Shown: one piece after another, positions 17,987 through 27,056 of the stretch
How positions within the stretch are numbered: position 1 is the stretch's first letter
How the letters are laid out: each line of letters begins with the position of its first letter
Assembly (NCBI RefSeq): GCF_002261345.1
Contig: NZ_NEVT01000003.1
Location: 1,054,001-1,118,000 of the forward strand
Direction: 5' to 3'
DNA length: 64,000 bases
Source of the DNA: Bordetella genomosp. 2
GTDB taxonomy: Bacteria; Pseudomonadota; Gammaproteobacteria; Burkholderiales; Burkholderiaceae_B
Notes under the pieces: generated by a model
Seen by the model: the letters and a program-made list of their open reading frames with translations, nothing else
Told to the model about the DNA's origin: nothing
Database searches by the model: none
Program-made: the position numbers and the translations under genes

Positions 17987-18664
17987 ATGCTCACTCAGCA
18001 AGAACTCAAGCAGCAGGCCGCCGACGCGGCGCTCGCCCTGATCGAACCCCTCATCGGCCCGGACGTCGTCATCGGCGTCGGCACCGGCTCCACGGCGGAC
18101 CTGTTCATCGACGGGCTGGCCCGCTTCAAGGGGCGGCTGCGCGGCACGGTGGCCAGCTCTGAACGCAGCGCCGCCCGCCTGGCCGGCCACGGGCTGGCCG
18201 TACTGGACTTGAACGACGTGACGGCCATGCCCGTGTATGTCGATGGCGCGGATGAGATCGACGCCCGCCTGCACATGATCAAGGGCGGCGGCGGCGCGCT
18301 GACGCGCGAGAAAATCGTGGCCTCGGTGGCCGAGCGCTTCATCTGCATCGCCGACGAATCCAAGCTGGTGGAACGCCTGGGCGGCTTCCCGCTGCCGGTC
18401 GAGGTCATCCCCATGGCCCGCCAGGCGGTGGCGCGGGCGCTGGCGGCCCTGGGCGGCCAGCCGCGCCTGCGCGACGGCTTCACCACCGACAACGGCAACG
18501 TCATCCTGGACGTGGCGGGCCTGCGCATCGACGACGCGCCCGCCCTGGAGGCCGCCGTCAACAACCTGCCGGGCGTCGTCACCTGCGGGCTGTTCGCCCG
18601 CGCCGGCGCCGACGTGGCCCTGCTGGCCACCCAGGACGGCGTGCGGCGCCTGGACCGCGCCTAG
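17987..18664 (+). CDS. rpiA: Ribose-5-phosphate isomerase A
   Basis: Interconverts ribose 5-phosphate and ribulose 5-phosphate in the non-oxidative pentose phosphate pathway. The 225-residue protein has the three RpiA signatures: GVGTGST (residues 30-36), DGADEID (86-92) with the catalytic-site Asp residues, and [11 protein letters not shown] (99-109) with the catalytic Glu/Lys. It starts 49 bp after aidB in the same direction. A GC-rich hairpin follows it. Confidence 0.95.
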   Translation: MLTQQELKQQAADAALALIEPLIGPDVVIGVGTGSTADLFIDGLARFKGRLRGTVASSERSAARLAGHGLAVLDLNDVTAMPVYVDGADEIDARLHMIKGGGGALTREKIVASVAERFICIADESKLVERLGGFPLPVEVIPMARQAVARALAALGGQPRLRDGFTTDNGNVILDVAGLRIDDAPALEAAVNNLPGVVTCGLFARAGADVALLATQDGVRRLDRA

Positions 18665-18698
18665 GGGGCCGGTCCGCTCCAGCCGCCCGGCGCCGGCG

Positions 18699-18720
18699 GG
18701 CAAGCCAGGCGCGGCTTGCC
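18699..18720 (+). terminator. Hairpin after rpiA
   Basis: GGCAAGCC-AGGCGC-GGCTTGCC forms an 8-bp perfect stem with a 6-nt loop 35 bp after the rpiA stop, followed by GGTCTTCC. It has no good U-run, so it is a weak or Rho-assisted terminator candidate. Confidence 0.45.
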
Positions 18721-18734
18721 GGTCTTCCGGGGGC

Positions 18735-18763
18735 GATTCATAATCCTGTCATACTCGAGTCAT
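18735..18763 (+). promoter_or_regulatory. Putative Pho box upstream of phoU
   Basis: Three heptamers spaced exactly 11 bp apart: GATTCAT (18735-18741), CTGTCAT (18746-18752) and GAGTCAT (18757-18763). The middle one is a perfect match to the PhoB half-site CTGTCAT and the others match at 4 and 5 of 7 positions; the 4-bp spacers are AT-rich or mixed. The array ends 50 bp before the phoU start, the usual place for a PhoB-activated promoter overlapping the -35. Assignment rests on the known 7+4 direct-repeat PhoB consensus. Confidence 0.6.
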
Positions 18764-18813
18764 AACCTTGCGGGTCGGCGGGCCCCTCATCTCGCACCAG
18801 AAAGGGCAGTGCC

Positions 18814-19587
18814 ATGAATACACCTACGCAGGGAGTCCGGATGACGGAGCACACCAACAAGCAATTCGACGCCGACCTGGAAAGCGTCCGTTCGCAGTTT
18901 CTGCAAATGGGCGGCGTGGTCGAGGCCATGATCCAGGAGTCGATCGACGCGGTTCCCACCGGCGACCTGGAGCTGGTCGAGAAGGTGCGGGAACGCGAAA
19001 AGCAGGTCAATCGGCACGAGGTCGAGATCGACGAGCGCATCAGCCTGATCCTGGCGCGCCACCAGCCCACGGCCATCGACCTGCGCACGCTGCTGGCGGT
19101 GTCCAAGATGCTCACCGACATGGAGCGCTGCGGCGACGAGGCCGAGAAAATCGCCAACACCGTGCGCCGCATGTACGAGGCCGAGCAGCGCCACATCCCG
19201 GTCATCGAGCTGCGCCACATGGCCAACAGCGTCGGCCGCATGCTGCACAACGTGCTGGATGCCTTCGCCCGGCTCGATCCGGTCCAGGCGGCGCAGGTGG
19301 TGCGCAGCGACAAGGAAGTCGACCGCGAATGGAAGGGCGCCCTGCGCAACCTGATCACCTACATGATGGAAGACCCGCGCACCATTTCGCGGGCCATCGA
19401 CATGGTGTTCATCGCGCGCGCGCTCGAGCGCATCGGCGACCACGCCAAGAACATGGCCGAACGGGTCATCTACATGGTGAAGGGCGCCGACGTGCGCCAT
19501 ACCGGCGTCAAGAACGCCGAGCGCCAGGCTCGCGGCGAGGAAGACGAGCCGGCGCCGGCCCAGCAGCAGCCGGCCGGCGAAGCCTGA
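18814..19587 (+). CDS. phoU: Phosphate signalling protein PhoU
   Basis: Cytoplasmic all-helical protein that couples the Pst phosphate transporter to the PhoR/PhoB two-component system and represses Pho signalling when phosphate is plentiful. The 257-residue protein has two PhoU helical-bundle repeats with the metal-binding motif type E(D)xxxD in LTDMERCGDEAEKIAN and ARALERIGDHAKNMAE. The tail after residue 235 is charged and Pro/Gln-rich. A second ATG at 18841 has a better-spaced GGGAG, so the protein may start at residue 10. No pst or phoBR genes are adjacent, unlike the usual pstSCAB-phoU order; a putative Pho box lies upstream. Confidence 0.93.
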   Translation: MNTPTQGVRMTEHTNKQFDADLESVRSQFLQMGGVVEAMIQESIDAVPTGDLELVEKVREREKQVNRHEVEIDERISLILARHQPTAIDLRTLLAVSKMLTDMERCGDEAEKIANTVRRMYEAEQRHIPVIELRHMANSVGRMLHNVLDAFARLDPVQAAQVVRSDKEVDREWKGALRNLITYMMEDPRTISRAIDMVFIARALERIGDHAKNMAERVIYMVKGADVRHTGVKNAERQARGEEDEPAPAQQQPAGEA

Positions 19588-19616
19588 GCGGCGGTCGCGC
19601 GGTTCGCGCCCATGAA

Positions 19617-19640
19617 AAGGCCGCCCCTCGGGGCGGCCTT
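19617..19640. terminator. Bidirectional terminator between phoU and yggX
   Basis: AAGGCCGCCCC paired with GGGGCGGCCTT makes a perfect 11-bp stem with a very tight loop (the inner pairs probably open). On the minus strand it is followed by TTTT, giving a good intrinsic terminator for yggX. On the plus strand the tail is shorter (CCTTC). It lies between the two convergent genes, 29 bp from phoU and 17 bp from yggX. Confidence 0.75.
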
Positions 19641-19657
19641 CGGCTTGCGGCGACGGT

Positions 19658-19930
19658 TCAGGCCGACGGCGGCACGAAGCCCTGGGCCTCGACGCTGCCG
19701 TCTTCGAACAAGTAGCGTTCCATCTGCTGCTGCAGGTACTTGCGGGCCCGGGCGTCGGCCAGGTTGAGGCGGTTTTCGTTCACCAGCCGGGTCTGCACCT
19801 GTTTCCAGTCTTCCCAGGCTTCCTTGGAGACGCTTTGCCAGATGCGCGTGCCGAGTTCGCCGGGATAGGGCGGGTAGTCCAGCCCTTCGGCCTCGCGCTT
19901 GAGTTTTACACAGTTGACGGTACGGGACAT
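19658..19930 (-). CDS. yggX: Probable Fe(2+)-trafficking protein YggX
   Basis: Small cytosolic protein of the YggX family, connected in enterobacteria to protection of Fe-S enzymes from oxidative damage and to iron handling. The 90-residue length and the hallmark features are present: N-terminal SRTVNCVKL with Cys7, [17 protein letters not shown], and a C-terminal [14 protein letters not shown]. It is monocistronic by appearance, with a terminator shared with phoU. Confidence 0.94.
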   Translation of the reverse strand: MSRTVNCVKLKREAEGLDYPPYPGELGTRIWQSVSKEAWEDWKQVQTRLVNENRLNLADARARKYLQQQMERYLFEDGSVEAQGFVPPSA

Positions 19931-20020
19931 GGTTCGCTGCCGGTTTCAATGATGGACTTGCCATTTTAGCGGCCTGCGGCCCGGCTTGCCGCCCGGCCGC
20001 GGTTACAAACCCGGGGCCGC

Positions 20021-21379
20021 TCAGAGTTTCTTGATGAAAACCAGGCTGTTGCGCGAGCGGTTGTAGTTGTTCTGCTTCTCGCGCGGCAGGTCGGCGATGC
20101 CGCCCGGCACGAAGCCGCGCTTCATGAACCAGTGCGAAGTGCGGGTGGTAAGCACGAACAGGCGCCGCGCGCCGATGGCGCGCGCGCGCGATTCCATGTG
20201 GCGCAACAGCAATTCGCCCTCGCCGGAGCCTTGCCATTCGGGATGCACGATCAGGCAGGCCATTTCCGCCATGTGCTCGTCGGGATAGGGATGCAGGGCG
20301 GCGCAGCCGTAGATGACGCCGTCGTGCTCCAGCACCGTGAAGCGCTCGACTTCGCGCTCGATCACGCTGCGCGGGCGCGGCACCAGGGTGCCGTCCGCTT
20401 CGAGCGGCTCGATCAGGCTCAGGATGGCGCCGACATCGTCGAGGGTGGCGGGGCGCAGGTCGTCGAGGGTGTCCTCGACCACCATGGTGCCCACGCCGTC
20501 GTGGGTGAAGATCTCCAGCAGCACGCTGCCGTCCAGCGCGTACGGCACCACGTGGGCGCGCGCCACCCCGCGCTTGACCGCCAGCGAGGCGTGGCGCAGG
20601 AAGAAGGCCGTGTCTTCGTCCAGGTCGCCCTTCTGCAGCAGCGCGTCGGCGTCGATCCGCGCCAGCTCGGTATCCACCGAGCCGTCGGGCAGCAGCACGC
20701 CGGGCGAGCCGGACAGGAAGATCAGCTTCTCGGCGCGCAGCGCCACCGCGACGCTGGTGGCGAGTTCTTCCATGGCCAGGTTGAAGGCGTCGCCGGTCGG
20801 GGAAAAGCCGAGCGGCGAAAGCAGCACCACCGAGGAGCCTTTTTCGATGGCGAACTTCAGCGCGTCGACGTCGATCTTGCGGACCTGGCCGGTATGCTTG
20901 TAGTCGATGCCGTCCACCACGCCGGTAGGCCGGGCGGTGACGAAATTGCCCGAGATGACCCGGATGTGCGAATGCGACATGGGCGTGTTGGGCAAGCCCT
21001 GGCTGAAGGCCGCCTCGATGTCCAGGCGGATCTCGCCGGCCGCCTCCTTGGCGCATTCCAGTGCCGCCGGGTCGGTGGGCGCCAGGCCGCGGTCGAATTG
21101 CTGCGTGTAGCCTTTCAGGCGCAGCTGCTCGTTGACCTGCGGACGCGAACCGTGCACCAGCACCAGCCGCACGCCCAGCGCCGACAACAGGGAGAAGTCC
21201 TGCACCAGCGCATTCAGGGCGCCGGCCTGCACCAGCTCGCCGCCGAACGCCACCACGAAAGTCTTGCCGCGGAAGGCATGTACGTAGGGGGCGACTTCGC
21301 GGAACCATCGGACGAATTGCGCGGGGGCGAATTCGGGGGCATCTTGGGCGGAAACGGTGTCGGGTTCCAGGTCGGGCAT
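20021..21379 (-). CDS. argA: N-acetylglutamate synthase (amino-acid N-acetyltransferase)
   Basis: First step of arginine biosynthesis: acetyl-CoA plus glutamate gives N-acetylglutamate. The 452-residue protein has the bacterial ArgA layout: an N-terminal amino-acid-kinase-fold domain (about 25-290) that binds the arginine inhibitor, including KTFVVAFGGELV and VLVHGSRPQVNEQL, and a C-terminal GNAT domain with QGSGEGELLLRHMESRARA around residues 375-395. Feedback inhibition by arginine is known for the family. It has its own apparent -10 box about 85 bp upstream. Confidence 0.95.
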   Translation of the reverse strand: MPDLEPDTVSAQDAPEFAPAQFVRWFREVAPYVHAFRGKTFVVAFGGELVQAGALNALVQDFSLLSALGVRLVLVHGSRPQVNEQLRLKGYTQQFDRGLAPTDPAALECAKEAAGEIRLDIEAAFSQGLPNTPMSHSHIRVISGNFVTARPTGVVDGIDYKHTGQVRKIDVDALKFAIEKGSSVVLLSPLGFSPTGDAFNLAMEELATSVAVALRAEKLIFLSGSPGVLLPDGSVDTELARIDADALLQKGDLDEDTAFFLRHASLAVKRGVARAHVVPYALDGSVLLEIFTHDGVGTMVVEDTLDDLRPATLDDVGAILSLIEPLEADGTLVPRPRSVIEREVERFTVLEHDGVIYGCAALHPYPDEHMAEMACLIVHPEWQGSGEGELLLRHMESRARAIGARRLFVLTTRTSHWFMKRGFVPGGIADLPREKQNNYNRSRNSLVFIKKL

Positions 21380-21462
21380 GATGTGGCGGAAGGGCTTCCT
21401 GAGCAGTCGGTGGGCGCGCCCCGCGGGCGCGGCCGGCGCCGCGGTACGCGGCGCTCGCGGAA

Positions 21463-21468
21463 ATTATA
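21463..21468 (-). promoter_or_regulatory. Candidate -10 box for argA
   Basis: Read on the minus strand this is TATAAT, a perfect -10 hexamer, in an otherwise very GC-rich gap 84 bp upstream of argA. No convincing -35 is visible at 16-18 bp spacing. No clear ArgR box was seen. Confidence 0.38.
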
Positions 21469-21486
21469 GGACTGCGCGCCCGGTTT

Positions 21487-21509
21487 GCCCGCGCCGTTCT
21501 GGCGCGGGC
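21487..21509 (-). terminator. Hairpin after the SDR-like gene
   Basis: GCCCGCGCC and GGCGCGGGC form a 9-bp perfect stem with a 5-nt loop, 31 bp after the stop of the SDR-like gene. No U-run follows on the minus strand, so it is at most a weak intrinsic terminator. Confidence 0.4.
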
Positions 21510-21539
21510 GGGCGTGCGCGCAACACTGTAGGGCCGGCC

Positions 21540-22319
21540 CTACAGGGTGCCGGGGTACAGGCCGCCGTCCAGCACCAGGTTCTGGCCGGTCATGAAGCCG
21601 GCCTGGGCGCTGCACAGGAACGCGCAGGCGTCGCCGAACTCGGCCGGATCACCGAAGCGCCGCGCCGGGATGCCGGCCTGCCGCGCGGCCATCACGTCGG
21701 CGACGCTGCGGCCGGTGTCCTGGGCGGTCTTGGCGGCCGTCTGGGTCAGGCGGTCGGTGGCGAAGGGACCGGGCAGCAGGTTGTTGATGGTGACGTTGTG
21801 CGCCGCCACCTGGCGCGCCAGCCCGGCCACGAAGCCGGTCAGGCCGGTGCGCGCGCCGTTGGACAGGCCCAGGATGTCGATCGGCATCTTGACTGCGGCG
21901 GAAGTGATGTTGACGATGCGTCCGAAGCGGCGCTCGATCATCTTGTCCACCGTGGCGCGGATCAGCTCGATGGGCGTCAGCATGTTGGCGTCCAGCGCCG
22001 CCACCCAGTCGTCGCGCGACCAGTCGCGGAAATCGCCGGGCTTGGGGCCGCCGGCGTTGGTGACCAGGATGTCGGGGGCGGGGCAGGCCGCCAGCGCGGC
22101 GGCCCGGCCCGCCGGCGTGGTGATGTCGGCGGCCACGGTCGTCACGCGCGCGCCGGTTTCCGCGCGGATGGCGGCGGCGGCCGCCTCCAGCGCTTCCTGG
22201 CCGCGCGCCAGCATCACCACTTCGGCGCCTTCGCGCGCCAGCGACAGGGCGCAGGCGCGCCCCAGCCCCTTGCTCGATGCGCACACCAGCGCGCGCTTGC
22301 CCTCGATACCCAGATCCAT
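21540..22319 (-). CDS. SDR-family-like protein lacking the catalytic Tyr and Lys
   Basis: A 259-residue Rossmann-fold protein of the short-chain dehydrogenase/reductase superfamily, resembling FabG-type ketoreductases (NAG at residues 88-90, Ser140 in NITS). The catalytic YxxxK positions, 13 and 17 residues after Ser140, hold Ser153 and Arg157 (SNGAR). The nucleotide motif is ASSKGLG, so the usual first Gly of TGxxxGxG is Ala14. The rest of the fold aligns well (TGLTGFVAGLARQ follows as in FabG). I recall an SDR-like subgroup with just such deviations and no known activity. The start at 22319 is set by GGAGGA 5 bp upstream. Reductase activity should not be assumed. Confidence 0.85.
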   Translation of the reverse strand: MDLGIEGKRALVCASSKGLGRACALSLAREGAEVVMLARGQEALEAAAAAIRAETGARVTTVAADITTPAGRAAALAACPAPDILVTNAGGPKPGDFRDWSRDDWVAALDANMLTPIELIRATVDKMIERRFGRIVNITSAAVKMPIDILGLSNGARTGLTGFVAGLARQVAAHNVTINNLLPGPFATDRLTQTAAKTAQDTGRSVADVMAARQAGIPARRFGDPAEFGDACAFLCSAQAGFMTGQNLVLDGGLYPGTL

Positions 22320-22365
22320 CGCTATCCTCCAGTAAGGCCGCCGCTGCGGCGAGATCACAAATTTT

Positions 22366-22371
22366 TATAAT
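22366..22371 (+). promoter_or_regulatory. Candidate -10 box for hrpA
   Basis: Perfect TATAAT in the AT-rich centre of the divergent SDR-hrpA gap, 27 bp before the hrpA ATG. The -35 region is poor. The same AT-rich stretch (TATTAT on the other strand, 22367-22372) could serve the divergent gene. Confidence 0.4.
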
Positions 22372-22398
22372 AGGTGTTCATAGAATAGAACGCACCCA

Positions 22399-25300
22399 AT
22401 GCCCGAAGTCTCCCGACCGCCCGCGCGCGGCGCCGCGCCGCGCCCGGAGCGGCCCATTCCCGCCATCACCTATCCCGAAGACCTGCCCGTCAGCGCGCGG
22501 CGCGGCGAGATCGCGCGCGCCATCGCCGCGCACCAGGTGGTGATCGTCAGCGGCGAGACCGGCTCCGGCAAGACCACCCAACTGCCCAAGATCTGCCTGG
22601 AGCTCGGGCGCGGCCGCCAGCGCATGATCGGCCATACGCAGCCGCGCCGGCTGGCCGCCACGTCGGTGGCCAGGCGCATCGCCGAAGAGCTGAACACGGC
22701 GCTGGGCGAGGTGGTGGGCTACCAGGTGCGCTTCAATGACCGCACCGGCCCCAACGCCTCGGTCAAGCTGATGACCGACGGCATCCTGCTGGCCGAGTCG
22801 CAGCGCGACCCGCTGCTGCGCCGCTACGACACCATCATCATCGACGAGGCGCACGAGCGCAGCCTGAACATCGACTTCCTGCTGGGCTACCTGAAGCAGT
22901 TGCTGCCGCGGCGGCCCGACCTGAAAGTCATCATCACCTCGGCCACCATCGACGCCGAGCGCTTCGCGCGCCATTTCGCCGCCGCGGAGGACGCGCCGGC
23001 GCCGGTCATCGAAGTGTCGGGCCGGCTTTATCCGGTCGAAGTGCGCTACCGGCCGGTGCGCCAGGACGACGCCGAGGACGGCGCCGCCAGCGGGGCGCGG
23101 CCGAACCGCGAGCGCCTGGCCGGCGACGAAGAGCGCGACCTGATCGACGCCATCGTCGACGCGGTCGACGAGTGCGCCCGCCATGGCCCGGGCGACGTGC
23201 TGGTGTTCCTGCCCGGCGAGCGCGAGATCCGCGAAGCGGCCGAGGCGCTGCGCAAGCACCATCCGGCCGGCACCGGGATACTGCCGCTGTACGCGCGCCT
23301 GTCGCAGGCCGAGCAGGAACAGATCTTCCATCCGCGCGGCAATGCGCGGCGCGTGGTGCTGGCCACCAACGTGGCCGAGACGTCGCTGACCGTGCCCGGC
23401 ATCCGCTTCGTGGTCGACAGCGGCCTGGCGCGCATCAAGCGCTACTCGTGGCGCAACAAGGTCGAGCAGCTGCGCATCGAGCCCATCAGCCGCGCCTCGG
23501 CCAACCAGCGCGCCGGTCGCTGCGGGCGCGTGGGCCCGGGCGTGTGCATCCGGCTGTACGACGAAGCCGATTTCAACGCGCGCGCGCCGTTCACCGACCC
23601 GGAGGTGCTGCGTTCCTCGCTGGCGTCGGTGATCCTGCGCATGAAGTCGCTGAAGCTGGACGACATCGAGCAGTTTCCCTTCGTCGAGGCGCCGCCCGGC
23701 CGCGCCATCGCCGACGGCTATCACCTGCTGCAGGAGCTGGGCGCGATCGAGCTGGCCGTGCCCGACGAGGATGCCGACGAAGGCGGCGAGGGCGCGCGCA
23801 CGGGCTCTTCCTTCGTCCTGACGCGCACCGGCCACGAACTGGCCAAGCTGCCGGTCGATCCGCGCATCGGCCGCATGATCCTGGCCGCCCGCGAACAGCA
23901 GTGCCTGACCGAGATGCTGATCATCGCCGCGGCCCTGTCGGTGCAGGACCCGCGCGACCGTCCCATGGCAGAGCGCGAGGCCGCCGAGGCCGCGCATGCC
24001 AAGTTCGCCGACGACAAATCCGAATTCGTCTCCTTCCTGAAGCTGTGGCGCTGGTACGGCGAGCAGGTGCAGCACAAGGCGTCGCAGCGCAAGCTGGTGG
24101 CGCTGTTGCGCCAGAACTTCCTGTCGCCCGTCCGGCTGCGCGAATGGCATGACGTACATACCCAGCTCGCCGCGCTGGTGGGCGAGCAGGGCTGGCGCGT
24201 CAACCAGGCCGAGGCCACCTACGAGCAGCTGCACCTGGCGCTGCTGTCGGGCCTGCTGGGCAATATCGGCTTCAAGGGCGACGAGGGCGGCATGTATCGC
24301 GGCGCGCGCGACATCCGCTTCCACATCCATCCGGGCTCGCGCCTGGCCAAGAAGGGCGGCCGCTGGATCGTGGCGGCCGAACTGGTCGAGACCACGCGCC
24401 TGTACGCGCGCTGCGTGGCGCGCATCGAGCCGACCTGGCTCGAGCGGGTCGCCGCGCACTTGCTGCGCCGCAGCTGGTCCGATCCGCGTTGGGAAAAGAA
24501 GGCCGGGCAGGTGGTGGCCAACGAGCGCGCCACGCTCTACGGGCTGGTGGTCTATGCCGGCCGCCGCGTCCACTACGGGCGCGTCAACCCGCAGCATGCG
24601 CGCGAGCTGTTCATCCGTGAGGCCCTGGTGCCTGGCGAGATCGACACGCGGCTGCCGTTCGTGGCGCACAACCGCAAGCTGATCGCCGGCATCGAGAAGC
24701 TCGAACACCAGGCGCGCCGGCCGGACATCCTGGTCGACGACGCGCTGATCTACGCGTTCTACGACCGGCAGTTGCCCGACGGCATTTCGCAGACCGCCAC
24801 GCTGGAAAAATGGGTGCATGGCCTGGACAAGCAGGCCGCCGCCGCGCTGCTGCTGACGCGCGACGAGCTGATGCGGCACGAGGCCGCCGGGGTCACCACC
24901 GACGTGTTCCCCAAGCAGGTCGAGTGGCAGGGCGTGACCATGCCGCTGGACTACCATTTCGAGCCGGGCTCGCCGCGCGACGGCGTGACGCTATCGGTGC
25001 CGCTGTTCGCGCTGAACCAGATCGACCCGGCGCGCTGCGAATGGCTGGTGCCCGGCATGCTCAAGGAAAAGGTGCATCTGCTGCTGAAGTCGCTGCCGCA
25101 GAAACTGCGGCGCCACTGCGTGCCGCTGCCCGACTATGCCGCGGGCTTTTATGAGCGCTGGTTCGAGCGGCTGGCCGACCCGCAGCGCGGCCTGGTCGAC
25201 GCGCTGATCGCCGACATGTGGGAGCAGGTGCAGGTGCGCCCCGCGCCGGGCGATTTCAAGCAGGAAACCCTGCCGGCCCACTTGTTCATGAATTTCAAGG

Positions 25301-26283
25301 TGGTGGACGAGCACGGCCGCATGCTGGCGGCCGGCCGCAACCTGGCGCAGCTCAAGGCCGAATTCGGCAAGCAGGCGCAGGCTACGTTCCAGCAGTTGGC
25401 GGTGCGCGACACCGAGGTGGCGCAAGCCCTGGCGCACGAGAACCTCACGTCGTGGTCGTTCGGCCCGCTGCCGGAGATCATGGAGATCAAGCGCAAGGGC
25501 CAGTCGGTGATCGGCTACCCGGCGCTGGTCGACCGGGGCGCGCATTGCGACCTGGACGTTTTCGACGACCCCGACGAGGCGCGCCGCCATCATCGCGCCG
25601 GGCTGCTGAAGCTGTTCCGGCTGGGCTTGCGCGAGCAGGTGAAGTTCCTCGAGAAGAACCTGCCCGACCTGACCAAAATGAGCATGTTCTACATGAACCT
25701 GGGCACGCAGGAGGAATTGCGCGACCAGATCATCGATTGCGCCCTGGCCCAAGCCTGCCTGGCCGAGCCCTGGCCGGCCGACGCCGAGGCCTTCGAGGCG
25801 CGCCGCCAGGAAGGCAAGGGCCGCCTGGGCCTGCTGGCCCAGGAAGCGGCGCGCCTGGCGCACGCGGTGCTGGCGGAGTACGCCGCCTTGCAGCGCAAGC
25901 TGCCGCAGGCCAAGCCGCATGCGGCCGCCTACGCCGACCTGCAGCAGCAGATCGGCGCGCTCATGCCCAAGTGGTTCGTGCGCGATACGCCGCATGCGCA
26001 GCTGGCGCATTTTCCCCGCTACCTGAAGGCGGCGGTGGCGCGCATCGACAAGCTGCGCGCCGATCCGGCGCGCGATGCGCGGCTGATGGCCGAGATGGCG
26101 CCGCTGCTGACCCAGTACCAACGCGCCCGCGCCGCCCTGAAAGGCGCCCCTGACCCGCGCCTGGACGAGTTCCGCTGGCTGCTGGAAGAACTGCGGGTGG
26201 CGCTGTTCGCCCAGGAACTGCGCACGCCCATGCCGGTGTCGGTCAAGCGGCTGGCCAAGGCCTGGGAGTCGATGCGGCGCTAA
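22399..26283 (+). CDS. hrpA: ATP-dependent RNA helicase HrpA (DEAH box)
   Basis: A 1294-residue DEAH-box RNA helicase; HrpA in E. coli is about 1300 residues and acts in mRNA processing and in rescuing stalled or collided ribosomes. Motif I GETGSGKT is at residues 52-59, motif II DEAH near residue 151, motif III SAT in IITSATIDAERFARHF, and motif VI QRAGRCGRVGPG near residue 370. The helicase-associated and OB-like domains follow, then the long C-terminal HrpA-specific region (about 650-1290). It is a single gene, divergent from the SDR-like gene. Confidence 0.95.
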   Translation: MPEVSRPPARGAAPRPERPIPAITYPEDLPVSARRGEIARAIAAHQVVIVSGETGSGKTTQLPKICLELGRGRQRMIGHTQPRRLAATSVARRIAEELNTALGEVVGYQVRFNDRTGPNASVKLMTDGILLAESQRDPLLRRYDTIIIDEAHERSLNIDFLLGYLKQLLPRRPDLKVIITSATIDAERFARHFAAAEDAPAPVIEVSGRLYPVEVRYRPVRQDDAEDGAASGARPNRERLAGDEERDLIDAIVDAVDECARHGPGDVLVFLPGEREIREAAEALRKHHPAGTGILPLYARLSQAEQEQIFHPRGNARRVVLATNVAETSLTVPGIRFVVDSGLARIKRYSWRNKVEQLRIEPISRASANQRAGRCGRVGPGVCIRLYDEADFNARAPFTDPEVLRSSLASVILRMKSLKLDDIEQFPFVEAPPGRAIADGYHLLQELGAIELAVPDEDADEGGEGARTGSSFVLTRTGHELAKLPVDPRIGRMILAAREQQCLTEMLIIAAALSVQDPRDRPMAEREAAEAAHAKFADDKSEFVSFLKLWRWYGEQVQHKASQRKLVALLRQNFLSPVRLREWHDVHTQLAALVGEQGWRVNQAEATYEQLHLALLSGLLGNIGFKGDEGGMYRGARDIRFHIHPGSRLAKKGGRWIVAAELVETTRLYARCVARIEPTWLERVAAHLLRRSWSDPRWEKKAGQVVANERATLYGLVVYAGRRVHYGRVNPQHARELFIREALVPGEIDTRLPFVAHNRKLIAGIEKLEHQARRPDILVDDALIYAFYDRQLPDGISQTATLEKWVHGLDKQAAAALLLTRDELMRHEAAGVTTDVFPKQVEWQGVTMPLDYHFEPGSPRDGVTLSVPLFALNQIDPARCEWLVPGMLKEKVHLLLKSLPQKLRRHCVPLPDYAAGFYERWFERLADPQRGLVDALIADMWEQVQVRPAPGDFKQETLPAHLFMNFKVVDEHGRMLAAGRNLAQLKAEFGKQAQATFQQLAVRDTEVAQALAHENLTSWSFGPLPEIMEIKRKGQSVIGYPALVDRGAHCDLDVFDDPDEARRHHRAGLLKLFRLGLREQVKFLEKNLPDLTKMSMFYMNLGTQEELRDQIIDCALAQACLAEPWPADAEAFEARRQEGKGRLGLLAQEAARLAHAVLAEYAALQRKLPQAKPHAAAYADLQQQIGALMPKWFVRDTPHAQLAHFPRYLKAAVARIDKLRADPARDARLMAEMAPLLTQYQRARAALKGAPDPRLDEFRWLLEELRVALFAQELRTPMPVSVKRLAKAWESMRR

Positions 26284-26321
26284 GGCCGCTGCCCCCAAGG
26301 GCCTCGCGCTGCCCGCGCCGC

Positions 26322-26996
26322 TCATCGCGCGGGCAGTTGCCGGTGCTCCAGCCTGCTCAGCAGGCGCACCACCGGCCACAGCAGGGCCAGGTAGAACAGC
26401 GCCGCCAGCACGATGGGCGAGGGGTTGTACACCAGCGATTGGGCGTCGCGCGCCACGCGCAGCAGCTCGGGCAGCGCCACGGCGCTGGCCAGCGTGGTCA
26501 GCTTGACCACTTCCAGCGTATTGCTGATCAGGTCCGGCATGACATTGCGGGCGGCTTGCGGAATCTGCACATACCAGAGCGCCTGCCAGTTCGACAGTCC
26601 GGTGGAGCGGGCGGCCTCGATCTGGCCGCGCGGCACGCTTTCCAGGCCGGCGCGGAACACTTCGCCGTAATAGGAGGAGTTGTTCAGCATGAAGCCGATC
26701 GCCACCGCCAGCAGCTTGGGCAGTTCCAGCCCCAGGAAGGGCGAGCCGAAGTAGATGAAGATCAGCAGCACCAGCGGCGGCAGGGCGCGGAAGAAATCGA
26801 TGTAGACCGCCAGCAGCAGGCGCGCCCAGCGGCGCTTGAGAGTGATCGACAGCACGCCGATCAGCAGGCCCGAGACCAGGCCCACCGGAATGACCAGGGC
26901 CGACAGCAGCAGCGTGCGGCCCAGGCCCTGCAGCAGGTAGGGCGCGACGTTCTTGTAGACATTCAGGTTGAAGAAGTTCTGCAGGATTTCATCCAT
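26322..26996 (-). CDS. Amino-acid-type ABC transporter permease (second)
   Basis: A 224-residue inner-membrane permease of the HisMQ/polar amino acid uptake family. The EAA loop is visible as PRGQIEAARSTGLSNWQALWYVQIPQAARN. The short N-terminus and number of helices (about five) are usual. It is the last gene of the putative hydantoin-utilisation operon, 60 bp after the first permease, and would form a heterodimer with it. The ligand is set by the binding protein and is inferred to be a cyclic ureide or N-carbamoyl compound. Confidence 0.92.
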   Translation of the reverse strand: MDEILQNFFNLNVYKNVAPYLLQGLGRTLLLSALVIPVGLVSGLLIGVLSITLKRRWARLLLAVYIDFFRALPPLVLLIFIYFGSPFLGLELPKLLAVAIGFMLNNSSYYGEVFRAGLESVPRGQIEAARSTGLSNWQALWYVQIPQAARNVMPDLISNTLEVVKLTTLASAVALPELLRVARDAQSLVYNPSPIVLAALFYLALLWPVVRLLSRLEHRQLPAR

Positions 26997-27056
26997 GCCG
27001 TTTCCCCCGGGCCGTGCAGCGCGCCGCCGCGGCGTGGCGGCCGGCCGGTATTGGTA

